A DNA stretch of 8,203 bases from Candidatus Cloacimonadota bacterium (GTDB taxonomy: Bacteria; Cloacimonadota; Cloacimonadia; Cloacimonadales; Cloacimonadaceae), in contig JALNXT010000049.1 of assembly GCA_023230245.1 (NCBI GenBank), positions 1 to 8,203 on the forward strand. The letters are read 5' to 3'. Shown here one piece after another: positions 1-5,626 of this stretch. The notes beneath the pieces were generated by a model that searched no databases, had not been told where the DNA came from, and saw only the letters and a program-made list of their open reading frames with translations. The position numbers and the translations under genes were made by a program. Positions within the stretch are counted from its first letter, which is position 1. The number at the start of each line of letters is the position of its first letter.

Positions 1-345
1 CCAATCCAGCTTTTCCAGATATTGATCTATCAGCCTGACACCGGCAGTCGATACAAGCTCGCGGATGCGGGCATGCTGATCGCGATAGATAATATATGCC
101 TTGGCAGTTTTCTTGTAGGGAGAAGCTAGCAACACCTCTTCCACAATGTCCTGAATCTTCTCCACTTCCGGTATCTCATCTTCGATTACCTGTTGCGTTA
201 AATTTAACACGCGCAGGGTTAAAACATCGGCTATTTCGTCTCCAAATTCACCTGTTGCCTGACCTGATTTATGTATCGCTTTAGCAATCTTTTGCTTATC
301 GAAATCAACCACATTACCGTTTCGCTTACGAATCATCGAAAACAT
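1..345 (-). CDS. nrdD: Anaerobic (class III) ribonucleoside-triphosphate reductase, N-terminal part
   Basis: This is the first 115 codons of a gene that runs off the left edge. It begins MFSMIRKRNGNVVDF and continues with an ATP-cone fold (about residues 4-95), including KIQDIVEEVL and KTAKAYIIYRDQHARIRE, both typical of the regulatory ATP-cone of NrdD. It ends in IDQYLEKLDW, resembling the linker into the catalytic domain of class III enzymes. The family reduces ribonucleoside triphosphates to deoxy forms with a glycyl radical under anaerobic conditions; the cone senses ATP/dATP. Full-length NrdD is roughly 700 residues, so the catalytic domain and glycyl-radical site lie outside the window. 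The ATG at 345 is chosen because AAGGGG sits about 8 nt upstream; the second Met (336) is less well placed. An ATP-cone also occurs in class I/II reductases and NrdR, but the sequence after the cone favours NrdD. Confidence 0.85.
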   Translation of the reverse strand, partial: MFSMIRKRNGNVVDFDKQKIAKAIHKSGQATGEFGDEIADVLTLRVLNLTQQVIEDEIPEVEKIQDIVEEVLLASPYKKTAKAYIIYRDQHARIRELVSTAGVRLIDQYLEKLDW

Positions 346-426
346 CTGCTTTACCCCTTATAACTGTATCGGTATCTCTTTTATTAATAATCTCTTAGTG
401 CTCTATTACCCAAAATTGCAATTTTA

Positions 427-567
427 GGCAGGCACATACGAAATCCATTCAAATAAGAACTTACGTTTTCTGTCAATGAGAAATGCCGTTTTTTTTGTTG
501 TTTTTTCTCCACACCATGCTAGTCTGTTGCTGGATAGATAGCTAGCTCATATCTTTTTGTGCCTGCC
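427..567. repeat. 141-bp inverted-repeat element in the nrdD upstream region
   Basis: Perfect 10-bp inverted arms, GGCAGGCACA (427-436) and TGTGCCTGCC (558-567), enclose 121 bp. In the nrdD transcript direction (minus) the arms would close a long structured leader that ends about 80 nt before the start codon. The interior has T-rich runs (490-506) and, on the minus strand, a TTGACA hexamer (476-471) without a convincing -10. It could be a miniature mobile element with 10-bp termini or a 5' leader structure. I see no target-site duplication and no known riboswitch motif. Confidence 0.45.
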
Positions 568-591
568 CCATATTTTCGCTCTTTATACCAC

Positions 592-699
592 CTTGCTTAT
601 CCGAAACCGAACTAAAGCTCAATTGAAGCGGTGTTGATCGGGATCCATCCCGATGAGATCCCGATCAGATCCCGATGAACCCCGTTTCGGATAAGCAAG
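592..699. repeat. 108-bp inverted repeat with internal 11-bp tandem repeats
   Basis: Perfect 16-bp arms CTTGCTTATCCGAAAC (592-607) and its complement (684-699) enclose a core that carries three tandem 11-bp units of the form ATCCCGATSAR (647-657, 658-668, 669-679). The inverse motif ATCGGGAT lies just before them (637-644), so 637-654 can fold as a tight hairpin and the tandem units offer alternative pairing partners. No coding frame was recognised. The element lies downstream of the minus-strand DUF4238 gene, in the gap before nrdD. Confidence 0.6.
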
Positions 700-723
700 A
701 GCGTAGCATGTTAACACCCTTAT

Positions 724-832
724 CCATCTATATAATGCGATAGGCAACACCTACACAGCACCTGTGATTTCCCTGTGGGATTGGGGTACCACAGCTTCAG
801 CATAGGTGTTGCTTAGAACAATATATAGATGG
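724..832. repeat. Nested, multi-branched inverted-repeat element (possible structured RNA or terminator)
   Basis: Four helices nest or abut without conflict. P1 is CCATCTATATA (724-734) with TATATAGATGG (822-832). P2 is GCAACACCTA (744-753) with TAGGTGTTGC (803-812). Inside P2 are two hairpins, CACAG-CAC-CTGTG (754-766) and CTGTGG (773-778) with CCACAG (789-794). All are perfect Watson-Crick. It begins just past the stop codon of the minus-strand DUF4238 gene, so it may mark the 3' end of that transcript, although no U-tract follows. A miniature transposable element is the alternative. The fold was assembled by eye. Confidence 0.5.
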
Positions 833-851
833 GAGAGAGAGGGAAAAGGGA

Positions 852-1982
852 CTAATAAACGAATATGGATTCTGTTGGAAGAGAAACAGTACCATTCGTT
901 TTCGTTTCTTTCTTAAGAAGCTCTTTTCTTTTCATCTTAACATACTCACAATGATCTGGATTTCTTACAAGATGTTTCAAAGGAAGTGGTATACTTGAAT
1001 TTAAGATAGCCTTGGTCATGATAAACGATATTCTTGGTCTCTTTCTGTGTTTTACGTTCGTGGTGGCAATGCAATCTTCATAGGTGTTCCCATTAACATT
1101 ATCAAAGTTCCTTTTCTCGATTGTGTTGTTAAGAGGTATTGAATATTGCTGATTCAATGATATAAGCGAACATATATACTCCTCGGTTATTGAACTATCA
1201 AAAAAGAGGTTCTTGGGACGGTTAAGAACTTGCAGGCTGTTAATTTCGTTAACATCTTCAACATTTGTAACAATACTAATACCATCACTATTTCTACAAG
1301 CAATGTATGAATCATCTTTAAGCAGTAGACAGTACATGGGACTCAATGGAAGTATTATAGCAACACCTTTTAATGCGAGACCTTCGAGATTGTATCCCAG
1401 ACTATTAAACAAGTAGTTGTTAAATACAACAACTGGATTATCAGATGTAATAAACGAAGTGTTTGTTCTATTTTCAAGGAGTCTGAAAGAGAGATCAAAT
1501 AGAATTGGAGTGCTCAAGACATTATTAATAAACACTTCTATGTTGAACTGTTTTATTGTTTCCATTCTTTGATATTGTTTGATTGGCAAGTTCTTTAATT
1601 CTGCACTTATCGGAAGCGTATCTAAGCAGACTTTGGAAAACGTACTGACATCATTAAATTGGCTTTCTGTCCTTAGTTTCTGAATGTTTATCAAGAGGTA
1701 TAACTCATAGTTGCTATCTGATATTTTTGTGTCTACCTTCTTCTCGGTAAGCAACTTGTTTACTGCTGTCGATAAAACGGATTCTTTCTCAGCTAACAAA
1801 GCTTCGAAACTGTTCTCTTTTGAATAGAAATTAGATTTGCAAGCTTGGTCAGAAATGCTCGCTTTGGGGATAAATTGTCTGCTTTCAATATTATAAAGGG
1901 CTAAACACCTGATGTTTCCATCTAAGGAAAATCGACGAAGTAAGAACTGTGGTACATAATGCTGCATCTTGTTATTTGGCAT
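852..1982 (-). CDS. DUF4238 domain-containing protein
   Basis: This is a 376-residue cytosolic-looking protein with no signal peptide or membrane segment. It starts MPNNKMQHYVPQFLLRRFS; the HYVPQ block (residues 8-12) followed by F.LR.FS is the hallmark opening of DUF4238. Further agreement comes from DQACKSNFYSKE (45-56), with an E-rich stretch after it, FITSDNPVVVFN (177-188) and LPLSPMYCLLL (211-221). The family is widespread but sporadic and I know of no established biochemical function. The ATG at 1982 has no clear Shine-Dalgarno; Met6 is an alternative start that would match the usual family N-terminus. The gene stands alone on the minus strand, flanked by repeats on both sides, so it may be an accessory gene. 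Length and motifs look intact, with no frameshift seen. Confidence 0.75.
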   Translation of the reverse strand: MPNNKMQHYVPQFLLRRFSLDGNIRCLALYNIESRQFIPKASISDQACKSNFYSKENSFEALLAEKESVLSTAVNKLLTEKKVDTKISDSNYELYLLINIQKLRTESQFNDVSTFSKVCLDTLPISAELKNLPIKQYQRMETIKQFNIEVFINNVLSTPILFDLSFRLLENRTNTSFITSDNPVVVFNNYLFNSLGYNLEGLALKGVAIILPLSPMYCLLLKDDSYIACRNSDGISIVTNVEDVNEINSLQVLNRPKNLFFDSSITEEYICSLISLNQQYSIPLNNTIEKRNFDNVNGNTYEDCIATTNVKHRKRPRISFIMTKAILNSSIPLPLKHLVRNPDHCEYVKMKRKELLKKETKTNGTVSLPTESIFVY

Positions 1983-2101
1983 AATGACAATATATTCTAT
2001 TTGTTATTCTGTGCAAGGGTAATAACACTATCTATGTTGTGTGAGTATGTTGTTAAAGTTTAGTACAAAATTGCATTAACAGCGGTTCATTAACATAACA
2101 C

Positions 2102-2130
2102 ATTATAATTGAACTTAGTATTACTGATAA
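2102..2130 (-). promoter_or_regulatory. Possible promoter for the DUF4238 gene
   Basis: Read on the minus strand, TTATCA (2130-2125) and a perfect TATAAT (2107-2102) are separated by 17 bp, as expected for a sigma70-type promoter. It would give a leader of roughly 110 nt before the ATG at 1982. The surrounding DNA is AT-rich, so a chance match is possible. Confidence 0.35.
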
Positions 2131-2181
2131 ATCTTAATGATGCGACAACAGCCCATCAGTACGATTAGTAGCTATATATCA

Positions 2182-2250
2182 TAGCCTATTAGGGCAGCAT
2201 CCGATAACGACGGGTTCGTAGCGTTGCGCTAGCAATGCTTAAGACCCTAG
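2182..2250 (+). repeat. Solitary REP-like palindrome, type L
   Basis: It matches the REP-L copies at 4727 and 5240: a TAGCC...GGGC head, then CCGATAACGACGGGTTCG, the hairpin AGCGTTGC-GCTA-GCAATGCT (one G-T wobble) and AAGACCCT. The outer GGGT and ACCC pair around the hairpin. The head hairpin is degraded (GCCTATTAGGGC). The following 35 bp (ATATGCAAAAATGCGTATAGC) still resemble the junction that leads from REP-L into the 128-bp element in the repeat island, but that element's body is missing. This is therefore a decayed fragment of the larger unit. Confidence 0.75.
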
Positions 2251-2493
2251 AAATATGCAAAAATGCGTATAGCTACTTCTGGCAGAAATAATCGACTTTA
2301 TTAGCAAGAAGTAATTGTGCCCATCTTTAGCTAAGACGGCTCTTAAAGTGAAGTTTGCTACATGAACCTAATCCTAAGAAGGATTTATTTAGAAGCACTA
2401 ATATCCATACTTGTTTATGTATCCGCTGAAAGCCAATCCGACCCAAGTAAAGTAGCACATTTACAATATAGGGATGTTTGGGTGTAAACGAGT

Positions 2494-2577
2494 TTAGATC
2501 ATTTCCAATCGATTGAATGTATGCAAGCTGTGTGAAAATAATGTTCGAAATACACAATTGTTGCTATTTATTTGCAT
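2494..2577 (-). CDS. Tiny ORF behind a very strong Shine-Dalgarno (27 aa), possibly a gene remnant
   Basis: On the minus strand the sequence GAAGGAGGT (2592-2584) lies 6-7 nt before ATG (2577), the best ribosome binding site in the window. The frame starts MQINSNNCVFRTLF and stops after 27 residues. Another frame, open from 2557 to 2327, takes over within it, so a single frameshift could have split a roughly 80-residue protein. No family is recognised. It could be a small peptide, a leader peptide or a pseudogene; the SD is the only firm evidence. Confidence 0.3.
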   Translation of the reverse strand: MQINSNNCVFRTLFSHSLHTFNRLEMI

Positions 2578-2628
2578 GGCTTAACCTCCTTCGCTGTAAG
2601 GCAGATTATTTATACAAAAAGAAAGGTA

Positions 2629-2658
2629 TTGACAGATAAAATGGATTATGGATATTGT
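2629..2658 (+). promoter_or_regulatory. Possible promoter upstream of the lipoprotein protease
   Basis: A perfect TTGACA (2629-2634) is followed after 18 bp by TATTGT (2653-2658), a 4/6 match to the -10 box. It would give a leader of about 200 nt before the ATG at 2868. The long leader and weak -10 limit confidence. Confidence 0.3.
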
Positions 2659-2666
2659 GAAAATGA

Positions 2667-2789
2667 ATGAAACAATGGCTAACAATAAAACAGAAAATAG
2701 ACTGTGATGGTGAAGACTTGATTGCAGAGCTTCAAAGAACATGTGAAACTATGAGTTGGAATTTATACCAAACCCAGGGACTCAGCTAA
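2667..2789 (+). CDS. Short ORF (40 aa), doubtful
   Basis: ATG at 2667 opens a frame starting MKQWLTIKQKIDCDGEDLIA and ending in YQTQGLS at the TAA of 2787-2789. The composition is protein-like (charged helix with two Cys), but there is no Shine-Dalgarno and no recognised homologue. It sits between the candidate promoter and the protease gene, so if real it would be co-transcribed with it. Chance is at least as likely. Confidence 0.15.
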   Translation: MKQWLTIKQKIDCDGEDLIAELQRTCETMSWNLYQTQGLS

Positions 2790-2867
2790 AGCAAAGACAC
2801 CATTATTAAATGACATACAGCAGACTTGTCTTTAATGATACATAAGAATATCAAAAGGAGATGTCCC

Positions 2868-4445
2868 ATGAGAGCAAGAAAGCCTCTGTCTTACATCACC
2901 ATAATTATTTTTAATTTGTTGGTTATTACTGGATGTGCCGTTCCATATTCTAATGCTTATTTTACGCAAAAACCAACTAATACTAAGAGTCTAAAACGAT
3001 TCAAATATGTGATAGTAGCTGATAATCAGAACATTAAGATTAATGAAAGTTTAGAGACAGCATTCCGTAATGCAGGAATTGTCCCAGTAAATATGATAAG
3101 TTTTGCATCCTTAAGTATAGAAGATAAATTAGCCACTCTTATATGTACATATAATTATTACTATAATCTATACAGTGATCAAGAATTCTACAATATTGAT
3201 CTTACGCTACGCTCTGCACAACTTGGGACATCTGCTTGGAAAGACGAGCTAAAATTAACAGCAACAAGCAATTCATATGGTGCTGAGGCTATTTATGTAG
3301 ACATAACTAATAGACTCATTGAATACTATAATGGTTATGATCCAGTTTACGCGAAACAGGTATCGCAAGAAAGGTTCGTTAAAATTCAAAATGACCCAAA
3401 CCGGTACTATAAAAATAATATAGATGACATCACGAAGTATCTAGATGACAATGCATCTCAAATCAATCCGATTGAAGGGATATGGTCTCCTGTAAAATTA
3501 GACGGGGATAGCTATGTCGATAAGGATAGGATTGGAGTATTTTCTTGTGGGCATGCCGACTATGACTACTACGGAACTGTTATGGATGGAAGTATCTTCT
3601 GGGTGCCTAATGAAATACGCATGAAGCTTAGAAAATCATCTAATCCCAAAATCTATTCTGTGTTGTTGTACAATAGCGAAAAAATGGAGATTATGACAAC
3701 TGGGTATCTGTCTCCCGATGGAATACTTAATTTGAACCTAAATACTGAGGAGAGAAAAAATAACGTGACCTCATACATTAGAGATTACCCTCGAATGACA
3801 AGCGTTGAACAGAATCCAAGCTTTTCGAAAAGCACTGGTACAGGTTTTCTGCTAAGCACAAAAGGATATATTGTTACTAATCTCCATGTCGTAAAAGATG
3901 CTTTGAATATTTACGTAGTTGATCACAACAGTAATAAAAATCGATTAAATGCTACCATAATTGTTTCGGATACAAACAATGACCTCTGTATATTGAAAGT
4001 TGAGGGATTATCGTTAGATACAACGAAAGCTCTTCCTTACGGTTTTGACGTTACTCTAAATAGGACGGGAGAATCTGTATTTTGTATGGGCTATCCACTT
4101 ACTCAAGCTATGGGCAATGAAATTAAGGTAACAAATGGGATAATTAGTGCTGTTACTGGCTATCAAGGAGATGTATCTTGCTATCAAGTAAGTACTCCAG
4201 TTCAACCAGGTAATAGCGGTGGTCCTTTATTTAACTCTTCTGGAAATGTTATTGGGATTGTAAATGCTAAGATACCTCAAGCAGAGAATGTCTCTTATGC
4301 CGTAAAATCATCATATATTACCAATATCTTGGGGTTGCTAAATGACAATATAACACTGACAAAGCTAAATCAGAACAATAGATCGTTACCATCAATGGTT
4401 GAGAGTTTTAAATGTGCAGTTTATATTATTGATGCTGAGTTCTAA
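2868..4445 (+). CDS. Lipoprotein with C-terminal HtrA-like trypsin-family serine protease domain
   Basis: The product has 525 residues. ATG 2868 is preferred because AAAAGGAG (2853-2860) lies 7 nt upstream; an in-frame TTG at 2826 lacks one. The N-terminus is a lipoprotein signal: basic MRARK, hydrophobic core, lipobox ITGC with Cys23 as the lipidated residue. Ala24 follows, so by the E. coli sorting rule it would go to the outer membrane. Residues about 24-310 form a Tyr/Asn-rich region I do not recognise. From about 315 the sequence is trypsin-like of the S1C (HtrA/Deg) type: GTGFLLS, then TNLHVV (His340), NNDLCILKV (Asp372) and QPGNSGGPL (Ser450). The triad spacing fits HtrA. No PDZ domain follows; the chain ends about 75 residues after the serine. 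It is probably an envelope-anchored endopeptidase; the substrate is unknown. The gene is alone, followed directly by the repeat island, and shows no frameshift. Confidence 0.85.
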   Translation: MRARKPLSYITIIIFNLLVITGCAVPYSNAYFTQKPTNTKSLKRFKYVIVADNQNIKINESLETAFRNAGIVPVNMISFASLSIEDKLATLICTYNYYYNLYSDQEFYNIDLTLRSAQLGTSAWKDELKLTATSNSYGAEAIYVDITNRLIEYYNGYDPVYAKQVSQERFVKIQNDPNRYYKNNIDDITKYLDDNASQINPIEGIWSPVKLDGDSYVDKDRIGVFSCGHADYDYYGTVMDGSIFWVPNEIRMKLRKSSNPKIYSVLLYNSEKMEIMTTGYLSPDGILNLNLNTEERKNNVTSYIRDYPRMTSVEQNPSFSKSTGTGFLLSTKGYIVTNLHVVKDALNIYVVDHNSNKNRLNATIIVSDTNNDLCILKVEGLSLDTTKALPYGFDVTLNRTGESVFCMGYPLTQAMGNEIKVTNGIISAVTGYQGDVSCYQVSTPVQPGNSGGPLFNSSGNVIGIVNAKIPQAENVSYAVKSSYITNILGLLNDNITLTKLNQNNRSLPSMVESFKCAVYIIDAEF

Positions 4446-4726
4446 AAAAGTTTTCAGTGTTAGTCGCTATTTAATTAATTTGTTCGATGTTCTGCACTTC
4501 TAATGAAAGTTCATGTTACGAGGGTTTTCGTTATAATAGCATTTCGAGCCAATATCAATATGTTACTGAAATAGGTGGCGAGTTCAGGGTATTTGGCTTG
4601 CAGTAGAACGAATGGATGCTTTGGATGATAAACTGGTAGGGCGTGCGAGTGATGGCATTGATATATCCTCTGCATATTGGAGGTTATCTACCCTATCCCT
4701 TTAAGGTTATTGGTGATTATTTATCT
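4446..4726. other. Intergenic region leading into the repeat island
   Basis: No gene or clear terminator is visible after the protease stop. At 4515-4531 GTTACGAGGGTTTTCGT is a truncated REP-R head (compare GTTACGAGGGTTTCCGT at 5467 and 6092). At 4651-4680 is the first copy of a 30-bp repeat (ATTGATATATCCTCTGC core) that recurs at 5131-5160 with three differences. Confidence 0.55.
4651..4680 (+). repeat. 30-bp direct repeat, copy 1
   Basis: It shares CATTGATATATCCTCTGC and TATTGG with 5131-5160 (27 of 30 positions by eye). It precedes composite unit A as copy 2 precedes unit B, showing that the duplication extends upstream of the palindromic units. Confidence 0.8.
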
Positions 4727-4795
4727 TAGCCCCATAGGGCGACATCCGATAGCGACGGGTTCGTAGCATTGCGCTAGCAATGCTTAAGACCCTCG
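4727..4795 (+). repeat. REP-like palindrome, type L (unit A)
   Basis: The head hairpin GCCCCATAGGGC is followed by GATAGCGACGGGTTCG and an inner hairpin AGCATTGC-GCTA-GCAATGCT (4765-4784, perfect 8-bp stem), then GACCCTCG. The outer GGGT and ACCC close around the inner stem. Reverse-complemented, it shares CGAGGGTC, GAACCCGTCGCTATCG and TCGCCC with REP-R but has a different inner hairpin. Confidence 0.85.
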
Positions 4796-4812
4796 ACACT
4801 AGTATATATCCA

Positions 4813-4940
4813 TTTAGCCCCATAGGGCGACACATAACACCAATTGTTATATTACATAGTGGGTAGTGAAATTCAAACAATCCTATGATATGCAATCTAT
4901 AAAACATTGATGTCTGTTTGTGTCGCCCTATGGGGCTAAA
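4813..4940. repeat. 128-bp inverted-repeat element, copy A (perfect 22-bp arms)
   Basis: The arms 4813-4834 and 4919-4940 are perfect 22-bp inverted complements. Each contains the TCGCCC/GGGCTA hairpin motif that also ends the REPs. They enclose an 84-bp core. The core recurs at 5348-5431 and 7931-8014 with identical length, roughly 12 differences in each pairwise comparison with this copy, and an invariant ATTCAAACAATCCTATG block. No open frame is conserved. It resembles a MITE or a structured RNA. Confidence 0.85.
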
Positions 4941-4956
4941 TCGTGGGGTGAATGTT

Positions 4957-5020
4957 GCGAGGGTCTTCATGCCTTCGGCATTCCGAACCCGTCGCTATCG
5001 TATTTCGCCCTACCGGGCTA
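4957..5020 (-). repeat. REP-like palindrome, type R (unit A)
   Basis: It has GCGAGGGTC, the inner hairpin ATGCC-TTC-GGCAT, GAACCCGTCGCTATCG and the terminal hairpin GCCC-TACC-GGGC with TA. It is the same family as REP-L in opposite orientation with the inner hairpin replaced. Confidence 0.85.
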
Positions 5021-5130
5021 TGTTTTATTAAACGTATGTTTGTTGGATTTGACAGCCATTTTCGTGGTCTAAATCATTTCTAAACACAATGCCTAACACT
5101 AATGTCTATGTATTAGTAATGAGTACTGTT

Positions 5131-5160
5131 AATGCCATTGATATATCCTCTGCCTATTGG
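5131..5160 (+). repeat. 30-bp direct repeat, copy 2
   Basis: This is the second copy of the 4651-4680 repeat, 480 bp downstream. The following DNA (5161-5239) carries an extra stretch of about 33 bp compared with copy 1, including degenerate TAGCACC/GCGCT and TAGCCCG fragments of the same repeat family. Confidence 0.8.
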
Positions 5161-5239
5161 TGTCTGTTTATCATAGCACCATATTGCGCTTAGTGGTTAT
5201 ATATCTTAGCCCGTTCTTGCGATTGGTGTTTATTCATCT

Positions 5240-5309
5240 CAGCCCCTTAGGGCGACATCCGATAGCGACGGGTTCGCAGCATTGCGCTAGCAATGCTTAA
5301 GACCCTCGA
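5240..5309 (+). repeat. REP-like palindrome, type L (unit B)
   Basis: The head is GCCCCTTAGGGC, then GATAGCGACGGGTTCG, the inner hairpin AGCATTGC-GCTA-GCAATGCT and AAGACCCTCGA. It is nearly identical to the unit A copy, the head loop being the main difference. Confidence 0.85.
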
Positions 5310-5325
5310 CATATGTCAAAATCCG

Positions 5326-5453
5326 TTTAGCCCCATAGAGCGACACACAATGCCAATTGTAATGCTACATTGTAGATAGTGTAATTCAAACAATCCTATG
5401 ATACGCAATCTATAAAATATTGATGTCTGTTTGTGTCGCCCTAAGGGGCTAAA
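5326..5453. repeat. 128-bp inverted-repeat element, copy B
   Basis: The 22-bp arms 5326-5347 and 5432-5453 match at 20 of 22 positions and flank an 84-bp core homologous to copies A and C. The core holds the invariant ATTCAAACAATCCTATG and a conserved ATAAAATATTGATG segment. Confidence 0.85.
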
Positions 5454-5469
5454 TCGTGTGGTTTTTGTT

Positions 5470-5533
5470 ACGAGGGTTTCCGTGCCTTCGGCACTCCAAA
5501 CCCGTCGCTATCGAATATCGCCCTAAAGGGCTA
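5470..5533 (-). repeat. REP-like palindrome, type R (unit B, upstream of tnpA)
   Basis: It has ACGAGGGTTT, the inner hairpin GTGCC-TTC-GGCAC, AAACCCGTCGCTATCG and the end hairpin GCCC-TAAA-GGGC with TA. Compared with the unit A copy, the first inner pair is G-C instead of A-T on both sides, a compensatory change. Positions 5467-5511 are identical over 45 bp to 6092-6136 on the far side of tnpA. Confidence 0.85.
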
Positions 5534-5604
5534 TGATGTTGGCACACATCTCTATCGGACGAAACAATACAGGTTTATCCTTGACACAAAACCAATCATT
5601 AAGA

Positions 5605-5621
5605 CCTTTGCCGCAAAGGAG
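5605..5621 (+). promoter_or_regulatory. Hairpin occluding the tnpA ribosome binding site
   Basis: CCTTTG-CCG-CAAAGG (5605-5619) is a perfect 6-bp stem whose 3' arm overlaps the Shine-Dalgarno AAAGGAG (5615-5621), 5 nt before the ATG at 5627. Folding would hide the SD. Sequestration of the tnpA start region by RNA structure is established for Salmonella IS200; the same logic here is inference. Confidence 0.5.
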
Positions 5622-5626
5622 ATACT

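Larger units (their letters stand above)
2251..2867. other. Gene-poor interval before the protease gene
   Basis: There is no convincing full-size gene here. A 76-codon minus-strand frame (2327-2557) opens with TTG, has no ribosome binding site and matches nothing I recognise. Two very short frames and one candidate promoter are listed separately. The interval may hold remnants of older genes. Confidence 0.5.
4727..5020. repeat. Composite palindromic unit A (REP-L + 128-bp inverted repeat + REP-R), 294 bp
   Basis: This resembles a bacterial interspersed mosaic element. Order: REP-L (4727-4795), a 17-bp junction, the 128-bp inverted repeat (4813-4940), a 16-bp junction, REP-R (4957-5020). REP-L and REP-R face each other; the 37 bp at the outer end of each are nearly complementary (CGAACCCGTCGCTATCG in REP-R against CGATAGCGACGGGTTCG in REP-L). 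The whole unit is therefore one large imperfect palindrome. Unit B at 5240 has exactly the same length and order. I see no coding content; a minus-strand frame across it is a by-product of the repeats. Confidence 0.85.
5240..5533. repeat. Composite palindromic unit B (REP-L + 128-bp inverted repeat + REP-R), 294 bp
   Basis: It has the same order and exact length as unit A, offset by 513 bp. REP-L is 5240-5309, the inverted repeat 5326-5453 and REP-R 5470-5533. Its last 18 bp (5516-5533) carry the hairpin that probably forms the left end of the tnpA element, so unit B directly abuts the transposase. Confidence 0.85.

Noticed and set aside
96..284. 62-codon plus-strand frame
   Set aside because: It lies opposite the clear ATP-cone coding region of nrdD.
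361..567. Cobalamin riboswitch or NrdR box upstream of nrdD
   Set aside because: The sequence does not match a B12 box or paired NrdR boxes by eye.
647..679. CRISPR-like array
   Set aside because: The 11-bp units are directly adjacent with no spacers and lie inside an inverted repeat.
1213..1416. 67-codon plus-strand frame
   Set aside because: It lies opposite the DUF4238 coding region and has no recognised motif.
4707..4970. 87-codon minus-strand frame across unit A and a similar peptide (RTRRYR.SPY) in the frame 6165-6356
   Set aside because: The similarity comes from both frames crossing REP-R DNA. No ribosome binding site and the frames are mainly repeat sequence; this is a typical source of false hypothetical proteins.
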